Assembly: GCF_021608135.1 (NCBI RefSeq)
Contig: NZ_JAKIHL010000036.1
Coordinates: 1-38,900 of the forward strand
Reading direction: 5' to 3'
Length of the DNA stretch: 38,900 nucleotides
DNA from: Microaerobacter geothermalis
Lineage (GTDB): Bacteria; Bacillota; Bacilli; DSM-22679
Part shown: piece by piece, positions 17,217-30,905 of the stretch
Layout: each line of letters begins with the position of its first letter
How positions within the stretch are numbered: position 1 is the first letter of the stretch
Made by a program: the position numbers and the translations under genes
The notes under the pieces: model-generated
Seen by the model: only the letters and a program-made list of their open reading frames with translations
Told to the model about the DNA's origin: nothing
Database searches by the model: none

Positions 17217-18155
17217 ATGAAACATCTGTTGGGAATAAAGGGATTGGATACATGGGAAGTGGAGGAGATCTTAGAAAGGGCAGCCTACTGGGCAAACCGT
17301 CCAGCAGAACGAAGCCAGGCTTTGTCTGGAACCTTTGTGGCAAACCTGTTTTTTGAACCCAGCACTAGAACCCGATTATCCTTTGAGGTCGCCGAGAAAA
17401 GACTAGGTGCCGATGTCCTTCAGTTTCGTGCTGAAACCGCCAGCACCCAAAAAGGAGAAACTCTCTATGACACTCTCAGGACGTTAGAGTCCATGGGTGT
17501 AGAAATAGCGGTTATTCGACATCCGGAAAGCTATATCCTGGAACCGCTGGCCAAGCAAGTGAAGATTTCCCTTATTAATGCCGGAGACGGATGGAACGAG
17601 CATCCTACTCAATGTCTGTTGGACCTGCTGACCATTAAACAGCACTTTGGTCAATTTGAGGGGCTAAAGGTTGCCATCATCGGAGATATTCTTCACTCCA
17701 GGGTCGCACGTTCCCACCTTTCCATCATGCCTCAACTGGGAATTTCATTAGTCTTTAGCGGTCCCGATCATCTGATGCTCGAGGAAAAGGAATTTCATCA
17801 TAAGGCCCGGGTTGTTGATATGGATGAAGCGGTTACCCAATCTGATGTGGTCATGATGTTAAGGGTTCAGCGTGAGCGCCATCATGGGGGACTGATCTTG
17901 ACCCCACAGGACTACCATTTCTCCTATGGATTAACGGAGAAACGGGCGCGACAGATGAAAAAAGGAGCAGTCATCATGCATCCTGCTCCGGTGAATCGTG
18001 ATGTTGAAATTGCCAGTTCATTGGTTGAATGTGAAAAATCACTGATACAGAAACAAGTAGCCAATGGTGTGGCTGTTCGAATGGCGGTATTGGAAAGATG
18101 CAAACAGGGAGGTAGTAAAGGATGGGCATTCTCTTCAAAAACGCTCATGTGCTAA
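17217..18155 (+). CDS. pyrB: aspartate carbamoyltransferase catalytic subunit
   Basis: 312 residues; condenses carbamoyl phosphate and aspartate to carbamoyl aspartate, second step of UMP synthesis. The carbamoyl-phosphate site STRT is at S49-T52 ([13 protein letters not shown]); [12 protein letters not shown] and [11 protein letters not shown] are also present. ATG 17217 follows GAGGAGAGG; the frame open from 17139 lies inside the attenuator and is rejected. The last 34 bases overlap pyrC, so the C-terminus runs into the pyrC coding region. Confidence 0.96.
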   Translation: MKHLLGIKGLDTWEVEEILERAAYWANRPAERSQALSGTFVANLFFEPSTRTRLSFEVAEKRLGADVLQFRAETASTQKGETLYDTLRTLESMGVEIAVIRHPESYILEPLAKQVKISLINAGDGWNEHPTQCLLDLLTIKQHFGQFEGLKVAIIGDILHSRVARSHLSIMPQLGISLVFSGPDHLMLEEKEFHHKARVVDMDEAVTQSDVVMMLRVQRERHHGGLILTPQDYHFSYGLTEKRARQMKKGAVIMHPAPVNRDVEIASSLVECEKSLIQKQVANGVAVRMAVLERCKQGGSKGWAFSSKTLMC

Positions 18156-19408
18156 GGGATCATGAACAGCAAAAATTAGATGTGCTGATCGAAAATGGAA
18201 AGATTAAACAGATTAATCGAGCAATTTCTGAGGGAGATCATGAAGTGATTCCTTTAAATGGAAAGCTTCTTCTTCCAGGATTTGTTGATATGCATGTCCA
18301 TCTGCGTGAGCCGGGATTCGAAGGAAAGGAAACCATTGCAACCGGAACATTGGCAGCAGCAAAAGGCGGATTTACAACTATCGCGTGCATGCCCAATACA
18401 AAGCCGGTCATTGACTCTTCAGAAGTCGTTCAGTGGATCAAGAATAAAGCAAGAGAAGTAGGAAACGTGCGGGTACTTCCGATTGGGGCGATCACCATCA
18501 GGGAATTGGGAAAAGAACTCACCGATTTCTCTTCCTTGAAAGCGGCAGGAGTCGTGGCCTTATCAGATGACGGGGTAGGCATCCAGGACGCAGCCATGAT
18601 GAAAGAGGCCATGAATCAGGCGGCAAAAATAGGGCTCTCTATTGTTGCCCATTGCGAAGATGATTCACTGGCAAAGGGAGGATGTGTTCATGAAGGGGTT
18701 TTTTCTCGGAAGTTTGGATTAAAGGGAATCCCTTCTGAAGCAGAATCGATTCATATTGCAAGGGATGTCCTGCTGGCTGAAGCTACTGGGGTTCATTATC
18801 ATGTCTGCCATATCAGCACCAAGGAATCGGTCAGGGCTGTCAGGGAGGCAAAGAAAAATGGAATCTATGTAACGGCAGAGGTAAGCCCCCACCATTTGTT
18901 GTTATGTGATGAAGATATTCCGGGATTGGATCCCAATTACAAAATGAATCCTCCCTTAAGGGGAAAAGAAGATCGGGAAGCATTGATTGAAGGACTGATC
19001 GATGGCACGATCGATATCATTGCCACTGATCATGCCCCCCATATGAAAGAAGAAAAAGAGAGGGGTATGGAAAAGTCCCCCTTTGGCATCGTCGGATTGG
19101 AGACGGCCTTTCCACTGCTCTATACCCATTTGGTCGAAAAAGGAATCATCTCACTTGCCAAATTGGTTGATCTGGTCACAGTAAGACCTGCCCAACTGTT
19201 TCAACTTCCATGGGGAAAACTTGTTGAAGGGGCTTCAGCCGACTTGACGGTTGTTAATCTGGCCAAAGAAAAGGAAGTAAACCCCAGTGAATTTGCTTCA
19301 AAGGGCAAAAATACCCCCTTTACCGGTTGGAAGCTACAAGGCTGGCCTGAATTCACGATGGTCGAAGGGAAAATCATCTGGAATGAACTGGAGAGGAGAG
19401 AGGCTTAA
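18122..19408 (+). CDS. pyrC: dihydroorotase
   Basis: 428 residues, class I type dihydroorotase; cyclises carbamoyl aspartate to dihydroorotate. Metal ligands H58 and H60 ([10 protein letters not shown]) are visible, then DDGVGIQD, the later metal His in VSPHHLLL, and the catalytic Asp in [27 protein letters not shown] is inside pyrB. It ends just before carA. Confidence 0.96.
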   Translation: MGILFKNAHVLRDHEQQKLDVLIENGKIKQINRAISEGDHEVIPLNGKLLLPGFVDMHVHLREPGFEGKETIATGTLAAAKGGFTTIACMPNTKPVIDSSEVVQWIKNKAREVGNVRVLPIGAITIRELGKELTDFSSLKAAGVVALSDDGVGIQDAAMMKEAMNQAAKIGLSIVAHCEDDSLAKGGCVHEGVFSRKFGLKGIPSEAESIHIARDVLLAEATGVHYHVCHISTKESVRAVREAKKNGIYVTAEVSPHHLLLCDEDIPGLDPNYKMNPPLRGKEDREALIEGLIDGTIDIIATDHAPHMKEEKERGMEKSPFGIVGLETAFPLLYTHLVEKGIISLAKLVDLVTVRPAQLFQLPWGKLVEGASADLTVVNLAKEKEVNPSEFASKGKNTPFTGWKLQGWPEFTMVEGKIIWNELERREA

Positions 19409-19409
19409 C

Positions 19410-20534
19410 ATGAATACCAAAAACGATCATCAATTGAATGAGACAGCAAGGCTCATTCTAGAAGACGGTACGGAATTTATCGGAAAATCCTTTGGTTCCA
19501 CCACGGAAAGAATCGGAGAGGTCGTCTTCAATACAGGAATGACCGGATATCAGGAAGTATTGTCCGATCCTTCCTATTGCGGACAAATTGTCACCATGAC
19601 CTATCCTCTGATCGGGAATTATGGAATCAACAGAGATGATTTTGAGGCGATCAAGCCCCACATCTTCGGTTTTGCGGTCAGGGAATTTGCGGAAATCCCC
19701 AGCAATTGGAGATCCCATATGACTTTGGATCAACTTTTAAAATCCTATGGTATTCCAGGAATCAGCGAGATAGATACGAGAAAATTAACAAGAAAAATAC
19801 GCCATGCCGGCACCATGAAAGGCATCATCACCACGTCTAGGGAATCTAAAGAGATCCTGTTAAAGAAACTGGAGGCACCTTTGATGAGAAATCAGGTAGA
19901 AATGGTTTCCACCAAATCCGCCTTTTCATCTCCTGGAGCAGGATATCGAGTGGTTCTTGTCGATTTGGGATTTAAGCATGGGATCCTTCGGGAATTGACG
20001 AAGCGCGGTTGTGATGTGGTGGTGGTTCCCCATAAGGTCCAGCCGGAAGAGATCCATAATCTTCAGCCTGATGGGATCCTGCTGTCCAACGGACCTGGGG
20101 ATCCAAAGGATGTGATGACGGTTGCAGAGACCGTGAAGGAATTAATCGGCCAATATCCCATCTTTGGAATCTGCTTGGGACATCAATTGTTTGCCCTTGC
20201 CTGCGGGGCAGATACCGAGAAGTTGAAATTTGGCCACCGGGGTTGCAACCATCCCGTGAAAGATTTAAAAACAGAAAAAACCTATATCACTTCGCAAAAT
20301 CATGGGTACACCGTAACCTTGGCCTCATTGGAGCAGACAGATCTGGAAGTGACCCATCTTGCCATCAATGACGGAACGGTAGAAGGACTAAAGCATAAGC
20401 ATCTTCCGGCCTTCTCCGTACAATACCATCCGGAAGCATCACCTGGTCCGGAGGACTCCGGCTATTTATTTGATGAGTTTATTCAACTCATCACTAACAC
20501 CAAAGGGAAAGGGGAGAAGAGCTATGCCTCGTAG
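19410..20534 (+). CDS. carA: carbamoyl-phosphate synthase small chain (pyrimidine-specific)
   Basis: 374 residues; also called pyrAA. Glutamine amidotransferase subunit giving ammonia to CarB. Class I GATase triad: C255 (GICLGHQLF), H340 and E342 (QYHPEA). The N-terminal CPSase_sm domain has [20 protein letters not shown] 19410 follows GAGGAGAGAGG; the upstream-extended frame overlaps pyrC and is not needed. Confidence 0.96.
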   Translation: MNTKNDHQLNETARLILEDGTEFIGKSFGSTTERIGEVVFNTGMTGYQEVLSDPSYCGQIVTMTYPLIGNYGINRDDFEAIKPHIFGFAVREFAEIPSNWRSHMTLDQLLKSYGIPGISEIDTRKLTRKIRHAGTMKGIITTSRESKEILLKKLEAPLMRNQVEMVSTKSAFSSPGAGYRVVLVDLGFKHGILRELTKRGCDVVVVPHKVQPEEIHNLQPDGILLSNGPGDPKDVMTVAETVKELIGQYPIFGICLGHQLFALACGADTEKLKFGHRGCNHPVKDLKTEKTYITSQNHGYTVTLASLEQTDLEVTHLAINDGTVEGLKHKHLPAFSVQYHPEASPGPEDSGYLFDEFIQLITNTKGKGEKSYAS

Positions 20535-23500
20535 AGACGATTTAAAGAAGATTCTGGTTATTGGCTCTGGTCCCATTGTAATTGGACAGGCGGCAGAATT
20601 TGATTATGCCGGAACCCAGGCTTGTCAGGCGTTAAAGGAAGAAGGAATGGAAGTGATCCTGGTTAACAGCAATCCTGCCACCATCATGACCGATACCAAT
20701 ATTGCTGACAAGGTATTTATGGAGCCCCTGACCGCTGATTTTGTAACCAGAGTGATTCGTCAGGAACAACCCGATGGGCTGCTTCCGACCCTTGGAGGAC
20801 AAACGGGACTTAACCTTGCCGTAGAGCTGGCGGAATCAGGAGTACTGTCTGAAGAGAACGTAGAACTGCTGGGAACAGATTTAACCGCTATAAAAAAGGC
20901 GGAGGACCGTGAATTGTTTCGAGCATTAATGAAGGAAATTGGAGAACCGGTTCCGGAGAGCGAGATTATCCACTCGATTGATGAAGCTCTTCACTTTGCC
21001 AACACAATTGGTTATCCCATCATCGTCCGTCCTGCTTATACCTTGGGAGGAACTGGCGGAGGAATTGCCAACGATGAGAAAAGCTTGCAGGAAATTGTAG
21101 CCAGCGGATTGAAATACAGTCCGATCAAGCAGTGTCTAGTGGAAAAAAGTGTTGCCGGATATAAGGAAATCGAATATGAAGTGATGCGGGATTCCAAAGA
21201 TAATTGTATCGTCGTTTGTAATATGGAAAATATAGACCCGGTTGGAGTTCATACCGGAGACAGTGTTGTAGTCGCCCCAAGTCAAACCTTATCAGACAGG
21301 GAATACCAAATGCTTCGGTCTGCCTCCTTGAAAATCATCCGCTCCTTGAATATACAGGGAGGATGCAATGTCCAATTTGCATTGGATCCCTACAGTTATC
21401 GATATTATGTGATCGAGGTCAATCCGAGGGTCAGCCGTTCCAGTGCATTGGCTTCAAAGGCCACCGGATACCCCATTGCCAAAATGGCCGCCAAAATTTC
21501 CATCGGATACGTGTTGGATGAATTAAAAAATCCGGTAACGGGACAAACCTATGCCAGTTTTGAGCCTGCATTGGATTATGTAGTGACCAAGATTCCCCGC
21601 TGGCCCTTTGACAAATTTACCGCTGCCAATCGAAAGCTTGGAACCCAGATGAAGGCCACCGGGGAGGTGATGGCCATCGGCAGAACCTTGGAAGAATCTC
21701 TGTTGAAGGCCGTCCGTTCATTAGAGATTGGAACGTATCATCTGGAATTGAAGGATGCCCACATTTTAGATGACGAGACATTAAATTTCCGCATGCAGCA
21801 TGCCGATGATGAACGATTATTCCTCGTAGCCGAAGCTTTTCGCAGAGGAAAAACCATCGAAGAAGTTCATAAAGTGACCCAGATTGATCCCTTTTTTTTG
21901 GCGAAAATCAAAGGAATCATTGATTTGGAAGAAAAGATCAGGCAATTCATCAACGAAATCAAATCTGCCGGATATCCAATGAGCAATGACTCCCTTCAGG
22001 AGATCCCGGGGCTAAAAGGGATTTTGTGGGAGGCCAAAAGAAAAGGATTTACCGATAAAAAATTGGCCGAACTCATCGGGGTGACTGAAAAGCAGCTTCG
22101 CCAATTTCGACTTGATTCAGGTTTACGTCCCGTTTTCAAAATGGTGGATACCTGTGCAGCTGAATTTGCTGCCGCTACTCCTTATTATTACTCCACCTAT
22201 GAAGAGGAAGATGAAAGGGAGAATACCGATAAACCAAGGGTGGTTGTATTAGGTTCAGGACCTATTCGGATCGGCCAAGGAATCGAGTTTGATTATTCTA
22301 CCGTTCATGCGGTATGGGCCCTGAAAGAAGCAGGATATGAAGCTGTAATCATTAACAACAATCCGGAAACGGTGTCCACTGATTTTAACACATCAGACAG
22401 GCTATACTTTGAACCTCTCTATTTAGAGGACGTCCTTCATGTGATCGAAGTGGAGAAACCGGTGGGCGTGATTGTTCAATTTGGGGGACAAACGGCGATT
22501 AACCTGGCGGAATCTTTGGAGAAGGAAGGCGTCCCCATTCTGGGTACATCCATGGAGAGCATTGATACGGCCGAGGACAGGGAGAAGTTTGAAAAGCTGT
22601 TAAAACGGCTAAACATTCCCCAGCCTCCTGGAAAAACGGTTACTTCATTGAATGAAGCCCTTGAAGCGACAAAGGTTTTGGGTTACCCGGTGCTGGTTCG
22701 ACCCTCCTATGTGCTTGGAGGAAGGGCTATGGAGATTGTCTATACGGACCAAGAACTATTCGGTTATATGGAACAAGCGGTGAAAATCAATCCGGAACAT
22801 CCCGTTCTGATTGACCGTTATCTCTTGGGAAAAGAGGTGGAGGTAGATGCCATCAGTGACGGGGAGCAAGTGTTGATACCGGGAATTATGGAACACATTG
22901 AAAGGGCTGGTGTTCACTCCGGAGATTCCATTGCGGTTTACCCCCCCCAAACACTCTCCCAGCAAGTGAAAAATCAAATTATCCATATGACTGGACAAAT
23001 AGCCAGGGGACTGCAAACCAAAGGGTTGCTTAATATCCAATTTGTCGTACATGAGGAAAAGGTGTATGTTCTCGAAGTAAATCCTCGTTCTTCACGGACC
23101 GTTCCCTTCCTTAGCAAAGTCACCGGTATCCCGATGGCCAATATTGCAACCAAAATCATCATGGGTGAATCATTATGTGAACAAGGATATGAGGGCGGTT
23201 ATCATCCTGAAGAACCTTATGTGTCGGTAAAAGTTCCCGTTTTCTCCTTTGCCAAACTTCGTCGGGTGGATGTCACATTAGGGCCGGAAATGAAATCGAC
23301 CGGTGAAGTGATTGGCAGGGACAAAAATCTGGCCAAAGCTTTGTATAAAGGGCTTGTGGCTTCAGGAATGAGGATTCCGGCCCACGGCTCCGTTCTGATC
23401 ACTGTTGCCGACAAGGATAAGGAAGAAGCCCTGGAGGTGGCTAAGGGTTTCAGTGAGTTGGGATATAAACTGATTGCTACCAAGGGAACGTCATCCCTTC

Positions 23501-23788
23501 TCAGAAACGCAGGTTTAAAGGTTGCCACCGTGAACAAATTAAGGGAAGGAAGCCCCAATATATTGGATGTGATTCGCAACGGGAAAGCTGATTTTGTGAT
23601 TAATACGCTAACAAAAGGAAAAATTCCTGAACGGGATGGATTCCGAATTCGTCGGGAAGCGGTGGAAAACGGGGTGGTATGTCTGACTTCCCTGGATACC
23701 GCAAAAGCACTGTTGAAAGTATTGGAATCTATCACCTTTACCTCCCAACCCATGCCTCCTTTAAATACACAAAAAGAGGTTGTTGTCC

Positions 23789-23796
<8 letters not shown>
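20524..23796 (+). CDS. carB: carbamoyl-phosphate synthase large chain
   Basis: 1090 residues; also called pyrAB. Two homologous ATP-grasp halves (about 1-550 and 551-930) plus an allosteric MGS-like domain (about 930-1070) that normally senses UMP or PRPP. Signatures: [34 protein letters not shown] and [20 protein letters not shown] in half one; [33 protein letters not shown] and [20 protein letters not shown] in half two. ATG 20524 overlaps carA by 11 bases and follows AAAGGGGAGAAG. Confidence 0.97.
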
Positions 23797-26270
<2,474 letters not shown>

Positions 26271-26537
26271 CCTGACGTTAGTAATTCATCTATAGAGGTG
26301 GAACTAAAGATTTACTTATCCGCAGGTTGAGTTCGCCGAAGAAGTTATTAAAATCCGTTTCGAGACTAAAGAACGGAGCCCTCAAAAACATCTGGGTAAT
26401 TCAAAGATGGAGTCAGTTTGAGGGTTAATTCCCGTTCTTCAGTCCCTCCACTAAGTACGAACTCAAAGGCTGTCCAAAGTAAATTCTTTAGTTCCTTCAT
26501 CTGGACATATCTTTGTAGTTAAGGAGTTGAGTAGAGA
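26271..26537 (+). other. pyrF-pyrE intergenic region, mostly palindromic element
   Basis: 267 bases without a gene. Most of it is the hairpin element listed at 26300-26495. No PyrR-binding loop and no promoter are seen, so pyrE is probably transcribed through the element from the operon promoter. Confidence 0.6.
26300..26495 (+). repeat. MITE-like long imperfect palindrome (copy B)
   Basis: Four nested arm pairs: GGAACTAAAGATTTAC (26300-26315) with 26479-26495; TTGAGTTCG (26327-26335) with CGAACTCAA (26458-26466); GACTAAAGAACGG (26364-26376) with 26432-26444; CCCTCAAA (26379-26386) with TTTGAGGG (26417-26424). Together they form a ~196-base hairpin. TTCATCT occurs on both sides (26285-26291 and 26496-26502), a possible target duplication. 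The inner part recurs at 196-253. Confidence 0.7.
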
Positions 26538-27167
26538 TTGAAGGAACAGGTGGCGCGGGATTTACTATCAATTAAAGCAGTTGCCCTTTCACCAAAGGAA
26601 CCTTATACTTGGTCTTCTGGAATCAAGTCCCCCATTTATTGCGATAATCGGTTGACTCTATCCTATCCGGAGATTAGGGACAGGATCGCCAGTGGATTAG
26701 TTCAGTTGATCCAGGAGAAATATCCTGAAGCAGAAGTGATTGCAGGGACGGCGACTGCAGGTATTCCCCATGCGGCATGGGTTGCCCAAAAAATGAATTT
26801 GCCAATGATCTATGTTCGTTCAAAGGCCAAGTCCCATGGCAGGGAAAACCAAATCGAAGGTGTATTGAAAGAAGGACAAAGGGTTGTAGTGATCGAGGAT
26901 TTAATTTCAACCGGCGGCAGTTCATTAACCGCAGTACAAGCCATAAGAGAAGCAGGGGGAAAGGTTCTCGGTGTAGCGGCTATTTTTACCTATCTTCTTG
27001 ATGCAGCAGAGGAAGCTTTCCGAGATGCGGGTATCCCCTATGCAACGATCACTGATTATGATGCCTTGATGAAGGTAGCTGTTGATGAGAATCGAATCAG
27101 TACAGATGAATTGGAATTATTAAGGGTCTGGAGGCAGGATCCAACTCAATTTGAAAAGATGATATAA
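26538..27167 (+). CDS. pyrE: orotate phosphoribosyltransferase
   Basis: 209 residues; adds phosphoribosyl to orotate to give OMP. PRPP motif [20 protein letters not shown] at about 117-136; [15 protein letters not shown] and [17 protein letters not shown] are OPRTase signatures. Starts at TTG 26538 with AAGGAG (26520-26525) twelve bases upstream; no better start exists because the upstream DNA is the palindromic repeat. Last gene of the operon. Confidence 0.95.
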   Translation: MKEQVARDLLSIKAVALSPKEPYTWSSGIKSPIYCDNRLTLSYPEIRDRIASGLVQLIQEKYPEAEVIAGTATAGIPHAAWVAQKMNLPMIYVRSKAKSHGRENQIEGVLKEGQRVVVIEDLISTGGSSLTAVQAIREAGGKVLGVAAIFTYLLDAAEEAFRDAGIPYATITDYDALMKVAVDENRISTDELELLRVWRQDPTQFEKMI

Positions 27168-27178
27168 TCCCTTTTATG

Positions 27179-27211
27179 AGCCATGCGATTAAGTTTTATT
27201 GCATGGCTTTT
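27179..27211 (+). terminator. terminator of the pyr operon
   Basis: Stem AGCCATGC (27179-27186) with GCATGGCT (27201-27208), 14-base loop, four Ts. Confidence 0.7.
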
Positions 27212-27323
27212 ACCTTAAATTTTGGATCGATGAAGAGCCTGTGTTCATTGGAAATCAAAATCAGACTGTGAGTGGGGAAAAAGGCTGTTTTTTCTTCATC
27301 ATGAACGATTGGATATCAACTAA

Positions 27324-27431
27324 ATGAAAGAAATTTCAAAAAAAGATATGACGTTTGATATGTTTAAAAATTGGTTGAAGGAAACGATTCGAAGCATTCG
27401 AGTCGGTCTTTTTATCCTGTTTCTAAATTAG
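27324..27431 (+). CDS. possible 35-residue peptide
   Basis: An ATG-initiated frame encoding a polar N-terminal half (MKEISKKDMTFDMFKNWLKE) and a hydrophobic end (GLFILFLN). The RBS is weak (GGATAT). It lies between the convergent pyrE and mscS ends and could be a real membrane peptide, a gene remnant or chance. Low confidence. Confidence 0.25.
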   Translation: MKEISKKDMTFDMFKNWLKETIRSIRVGLFILFLN

Positions 27432-27436
27432 GTTGT

Positions 27437-28555
27437 TTACTTAGTCATTTTGATTTTCTGATCCACCAACGGCTTCTCAAAATAGATGCTTCGGCTTGGG
27501 AAAGCTATGGATACTCCCTCATTTTCAAGAATCTCCAGTATCTTTAAATTGCAATCTTCCTTCACCCGTAACCATTCTCCCCAATTGGTTGTATTGGTAA
27601 AGAAATAGAGGAAAATATCCAAACTGCTTTCATTAAACTTATCAAAGCGGACAAAAATCGTATCTTTATGAATTTCGGGGTGATTCTCAAGCATATACCT
27701 GATTTCTTTCACCACTTTATCAATCTTTTCTCTAGGTGTAGTATAGCTAATGCCCAAATTAAAGGTAATTCTTCGCTTTCCCATTCTGCTCCAGTTGGTT
27801 ACAGGCTCATTGGCTAAAGTAGAGTTGGGGATGGTGACCAGTGCCTGGGCAAAGGTGCGAATCCTTGTACTTCTAAAGGTAATGTCTTCTACAGTTCCTT
27901 CTACACTTGGAGTTTGAATCCAATCGCCTAAGGAAAAGGGTTTCTCAGTGATGATCACAATCCCGCCAAAAATATTGCCCACTGTATCCTTTGCAGCCAG
28001 TGCAAAAGCCAATCCTCCCAATCCCAGACCCGCCACTAAACCGTTGACATCATATTCCCACTCCTGAGCCACGATGCTTATTGCCAAAGCCACGACCACA
28101 AATCTTAAAACCTTGGCAACGAAGGGAATCAGCAATTTGTCAATTTGAAAATTATATCTTTCCCTTAGCTTTTCGATCAGCAGTGAAGAGGAGCTGGTCA
28201 GGTTAAATGTTCCCCATGCCAATAATATGATGATGGATGACCGAAAAATCTTCAACAGAATAACTTGATATATTGGTTTTAATGACAAATAATCGGTCAA
28301 GTAATTAAGTGAAAGATAAAGGCCAATAATGATAAATAACACCCGCAACGGTTTTTCAAAGGCAAGGAGTATATAGGTGTCCAGCTCCGTTTTTGTTTTC
28401 TTTGTTAATCGCAAAATCAAATGGAAAATATATTTTACAAAAATTTTTCTTAGCAATAAAAAGAACAGAAAAATACCGATGGCAATGATAAAGAATTGCC
28501 AGGTTACAAACCAGGGTGGAAGCATTGACTGGAACGAATAAAATACTTCTGCCAC
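27437..28555 (-). CDS. MscS family small-conductance mechanosensitive channel
   Basis: 372 residues. Four or so N-terminal membrane segments, then the pore helix region DVNGLVAGLGLGGLAFALAA followed by KDTVGNIFGGIVII, the beta domain (FSLGDWIQTPSVEGTVEDIT...RTFAQALVTIPNSTLANEPV) and a C-terminal alpha/beta domain. It releases solutes on osmotic downshock. GTG 28555 is preferred because GGAGGGG lies six bases upstream; an ATG five codons earlier overlaps that RBS. Confidence 0.9.
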   Translation of the reverse strand: MAEVFYSFQSMLPPWFVTWQFFIIAIGIFLFFLLLRKIFVKYIFHLILRLTKKTKTELDTYILLAFEKPLRVLFIIIGLYLSLNYLTDYLSLKPIYQVILLKIFRSSIIILLAWGTFNLTSSSSLLIEKLRERYNFQIDKLLIPFVAKVLRFVVVALAISIVAQEWEYDVNGLVAGLGLGGLAFALAAKDTVGNIFGGIVIITEKPFSLGDWIQTPSVEGTVEDITFRSTRIRTFAQALVTIPNSTLANEPVTNWSRMGKRRITFNLGISYTTPREKIDKVVKEIRYMLENHPEIHKDTIFVRFDKFNESSLDIFLYFFTNTTNWGEWLRVKEDCNLKILEILENEGVSIAFPSRSIYFEKPLVDQKIKMTK

Positions 28556-28720
28556 AAATTTCCCCTCCATTTCTATTTGTTATTTTATCATCATTCACCA
28601 AAAAAACTCCAGATTTTTTAAGGGGTATAGAAACTAGTTTACATGAAGTTTTATGGAACTTATTTGCCTCAAATGGTCAATTGTGCAATGACAACAAGAA
28701 CGTAAAACATCATCCAATTT

Positions 28721-28729
28721 TGATATAAT
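28721..28729 (+). promoter_or_regulatory. extended -10 promoter before msrAB
   Basis: TGATATAAT (28721-28729) has the TGN extension plus a perfect TATAAT; no recognisable -35. It lies about 78 bases before the start. Confidence 0.5.
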
Positions 28730-28806
28730 AAATGAAGGTCAAAATTTAACTGATATCTATAATCCTAAGTTGATTACAACTGGATGTGAAGAAGGAGGGA
28801 AATAGA

Positions 28807-29775
28807 TTGGGTCAACCACAATCGAAATTGGAGAAGGCAACTTTCGCTGGGGGATGTTTTTGGTGCATGGTCAAGCCCTTTGATGAAATGCCTGGAATCC
28901 ATAGTGTGGTGTCCGGTTATACGGGGGGACATACAGAAAACCCTACCTATGAAGAGGTATGTACGGATACCACAGGCCATCGGGAGGCTGTCCAGATTAC
29001 ATTTGATTCGAACATATTCCCGTATAAAAAGCTGTTAAATATTTTCTGGATGAATATTGATCCAACCGATGCGGGAGGACAGTTCTATGACCGTGGGGAA
29101 CACTACAAAACAGCAATATACTATCATAATGAAGAACAAAGAAGACTGGCAGAAGAATCAAAACGGGAATTAGAAGAGAGCAAACGGTTTGATCAGCCGA
29201 TTGTAACCGAAATCCTTCCGGCAGGTCCCTTTTATCCGGCAGAAGAAAAGCATCAGAATTATTACAAGAAGAACCCTTTCCACTACGATCGCTATTATGA
29301 AGGATCCGGAAGAAAAGGATTCACGGAAAGGCATTGGCGTGTAAAAAAGGATAAGGACATCCTGAAGGAAAAACTTACGCCGCTACAATATGAGGTAACG
29401 CAAAACAACGGAACTGAACCTCCGTTTCGGAACGAATATTACAATAACAAAGAAGAAGGCATCTATGTGGACATCGTCTCGGGAGAACCGTTGTTCAGCT
29501 CATTAGATCAATACGATGCCGGATGTGGATGGCCAAGCTTTACTAAACCGCTGCACAATCACCACATTAACGAAAATCTAGATACAAGCCACGGTATGAT
29601 CCGCACGGAAGTACGCAGTAAATACGGAGATTCCCATTTGGGACACGTATTTGACGATGGTCCACCCGAAAAAGGGGGATTGCGATATTGTATCAATTCG
29701 GCTGCTTTACGCTTTATTCCCAAGGATAAGCTGGAAGAGGAAGGGTACGGCGAGTATAAAAGCCTGTTTGAGTAA
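28807..29775 (+). CDS. msrAB: bifunctional methionine sulfoxide reductase MsrA-MsrB
   Basis: 322 residues; a natural fusion that repairs both S and R methionine sulfoxides. MsrA half about 8-165 with GGCFWC (C17 catalytic) and [11 protein letters not shown]. MsrB half about 185-315 with [30 protein letters not shown] and the nucleophile C295 in [15 protein letters not shown] 28807 is preferred since AAGGAGGGA is nine bases upstream; a GTG at 28786 has no RBS. A decayed copy of the first 65 bases lies at 35261-35325. Confidence 0.94.
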   Translation: MGQPQSKLEKATFAGGCFWCMVKPFDEMPGIHSVVSGYTGGHTENPTYEEVCTDTTGHREAVQITFDSNIFPYKKLLNIFWMNIDPTDAGGQFYDRGEHYKTAIYYHNEEQRRLAEESKRELEESKRFDQPIVTEILPAGPFYPAEEKHQNYYKKNPFHYDRYYEGSGRKGFTERHWRVKKDKDILKEKLTPLQYEVTQNNGTEPPFRNEYYNNKEEGIYVDIVSGEPLFSSLDQYDAGCGWPSFTKPLHNHHINENLDTSHGMIRTEVRSKYGDSHLGHVFDDGPPEKGGLRYCINSAALRFIPKDKLEEEGYGEYKSLFE

Positions 29776-29801
29776 TTACCTTCAGATGAGGGGTAGATAT
29801 C

Positions 29802-30707
29802 ATGATCATTAGTGCAAGTCGAAGGACAGATATTCCCGCTTTCTTCGGGGATTGGTTTATGATGCGAATCGAGCAAGGATATTTCCATAGGATCAATCCT
29901 TTTAATACTAAACAGGTCAGAAGATTTAGTCTTTTGCCGGATGATCTGGATGCGATTGTTTTCTGGACGAAAAATCCGAAGCCATTTCTCAAACATTTGA
30001 ATCAATTGGATGGATTGGGTTACCGATATTATTTCCAGCATACATTGAATGATTATCCGGAACATTTTGAACCGGCAATGCCTTCTCTTTCGTCCAGAAT
30101 CGAGACTTTCAAGATTTTAAGTGAAAGACTCGGTCCAGAACGGGTGATCTGGAGATTTGATCCGATCATCATCAGTTCAGTCACCCCGATGGAGTACCAT
30201 TTGGAGAAGATATCTTATATTGCCGGCAAACTTAAGGGGTACTCAGGGCGCCTAGTGATTAGTTTTCTAGATTTTTATGGCAAGGTACAAACCAGGCTCA
30301 AAGCATTACAGAATAAATATCATTTAACTTTTACGGATATGACGGACCCTCAGTTTGCTGATGAGTTAGGCTTTATGGCAAAGGAAATAAAGCAAATTGC
30401 GGATCACAACAAATTCCAAGTCGTTACCTGCGCGGAGGCTGTGGATTTAGACCGGTTTGGCATAGAACATGGCATGTGTATAGATGCCGGATTAATCCAA
30501 AGCATTTTTGGCATGAACATAAAGTACAAAAAAGATAAAAATCAACGGGATGAATGTTTGTGTACTGAGTCGGTAGACATGGGTGCATATAATACGTGTA
30601 GGTTTAATTGTACCTATTGTTATGCGGTTCAAAGCTCACAGTCGGTGGCGAATACATTAAAAAAACATAGACCCGACAGCGCCTCGTTAATTATTGAAAA
30701 CAAATAA
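29802..30707 (+). CDS. DUF1848 family protein
   Basis: 301 residues. It begins MIISASRRTDIPAFFGDWF, which is the DUF1848 signature, with FWTKNPKPF and WRFDPIIIS further in. Near the C-terminus is C266-x3-C270-x2-C273 (CRFNCTYCYA), spacing that resembles an iron-sulfur or radical-SAM cluster site at the opposite end of the protein from usual. The function is unknown. RBS GAGGGGTAG is upstream. It is adjacent to msrAB and could share its transcript. Confidence 0.88.
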   Translation: MIISASRRTDIPAFFGDWFMMRIEQGYFHRINPFNTKQVRRFSLLPDDLDAIVFWTKNPKPFLKHLNQLDGLGYRYYFQHTLNDYPEHFEPAMPSLSSRIETFKILSERLGPERVIWRFDPIIISSVTPMEYHLEKISYIAGKLKGYSGRLVISFLDFYGKVQTRLKALQNKYHLTFTDMTDPQFADELGFMAKEIKQIADHNKFQVVTCAEAVDLDRFGIEHGMCIDAGLIQSIFGMNIKYKKDKNQRDECLCTESVDMGAYNTCRFNCTYCYAVQSSQSVANTLKKHRPDSASLIIENK

Positions 30708-30768
30708 ACTTATTCTTTTTAACAAAATGGCTCAAATATTAGGTTTCATGGTAAATCTTATCATCTAT

Positions 30769-30797
30769 TTGACATAGGCGGCTCTATATGATATTTA
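30769..30797 (+). promoter_or_regulatory. sigma-A promoter of htpG
   Basis: Perfect TTGACA (30769-30774), 17-base spacer, TATTTA (30792-30797). The CIRCE operator begins ten bases downstream, at the expected position for HrcA repression. Confidence 0.6.
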
Positions 30798-30806
30798 AGA
30801 AAGTGA

Positions 30807-30833
30807 TTAGCACTCTTCTCATTTGAGTGCTAA
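30807..30833 (+). promoter_or_regulatory. CIRCE operator (HrcA binding site)
   Basis: TTAGCACTC (30807-30815), nine-base spacer, GAGTGCTAA (30825-30833): a perfect CIRCE inverted repeat. HrcA normally represses groESL and dnaK through this site; here it sits before htpG. Confidence 0.95.
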
Positions 30834-30905
30834 TTCCATGATTGATACTTTATCAGAACAATTCATGATATCAGGACAAGTTGTTATATGGAGAGGGGAA
30901 TCTGT

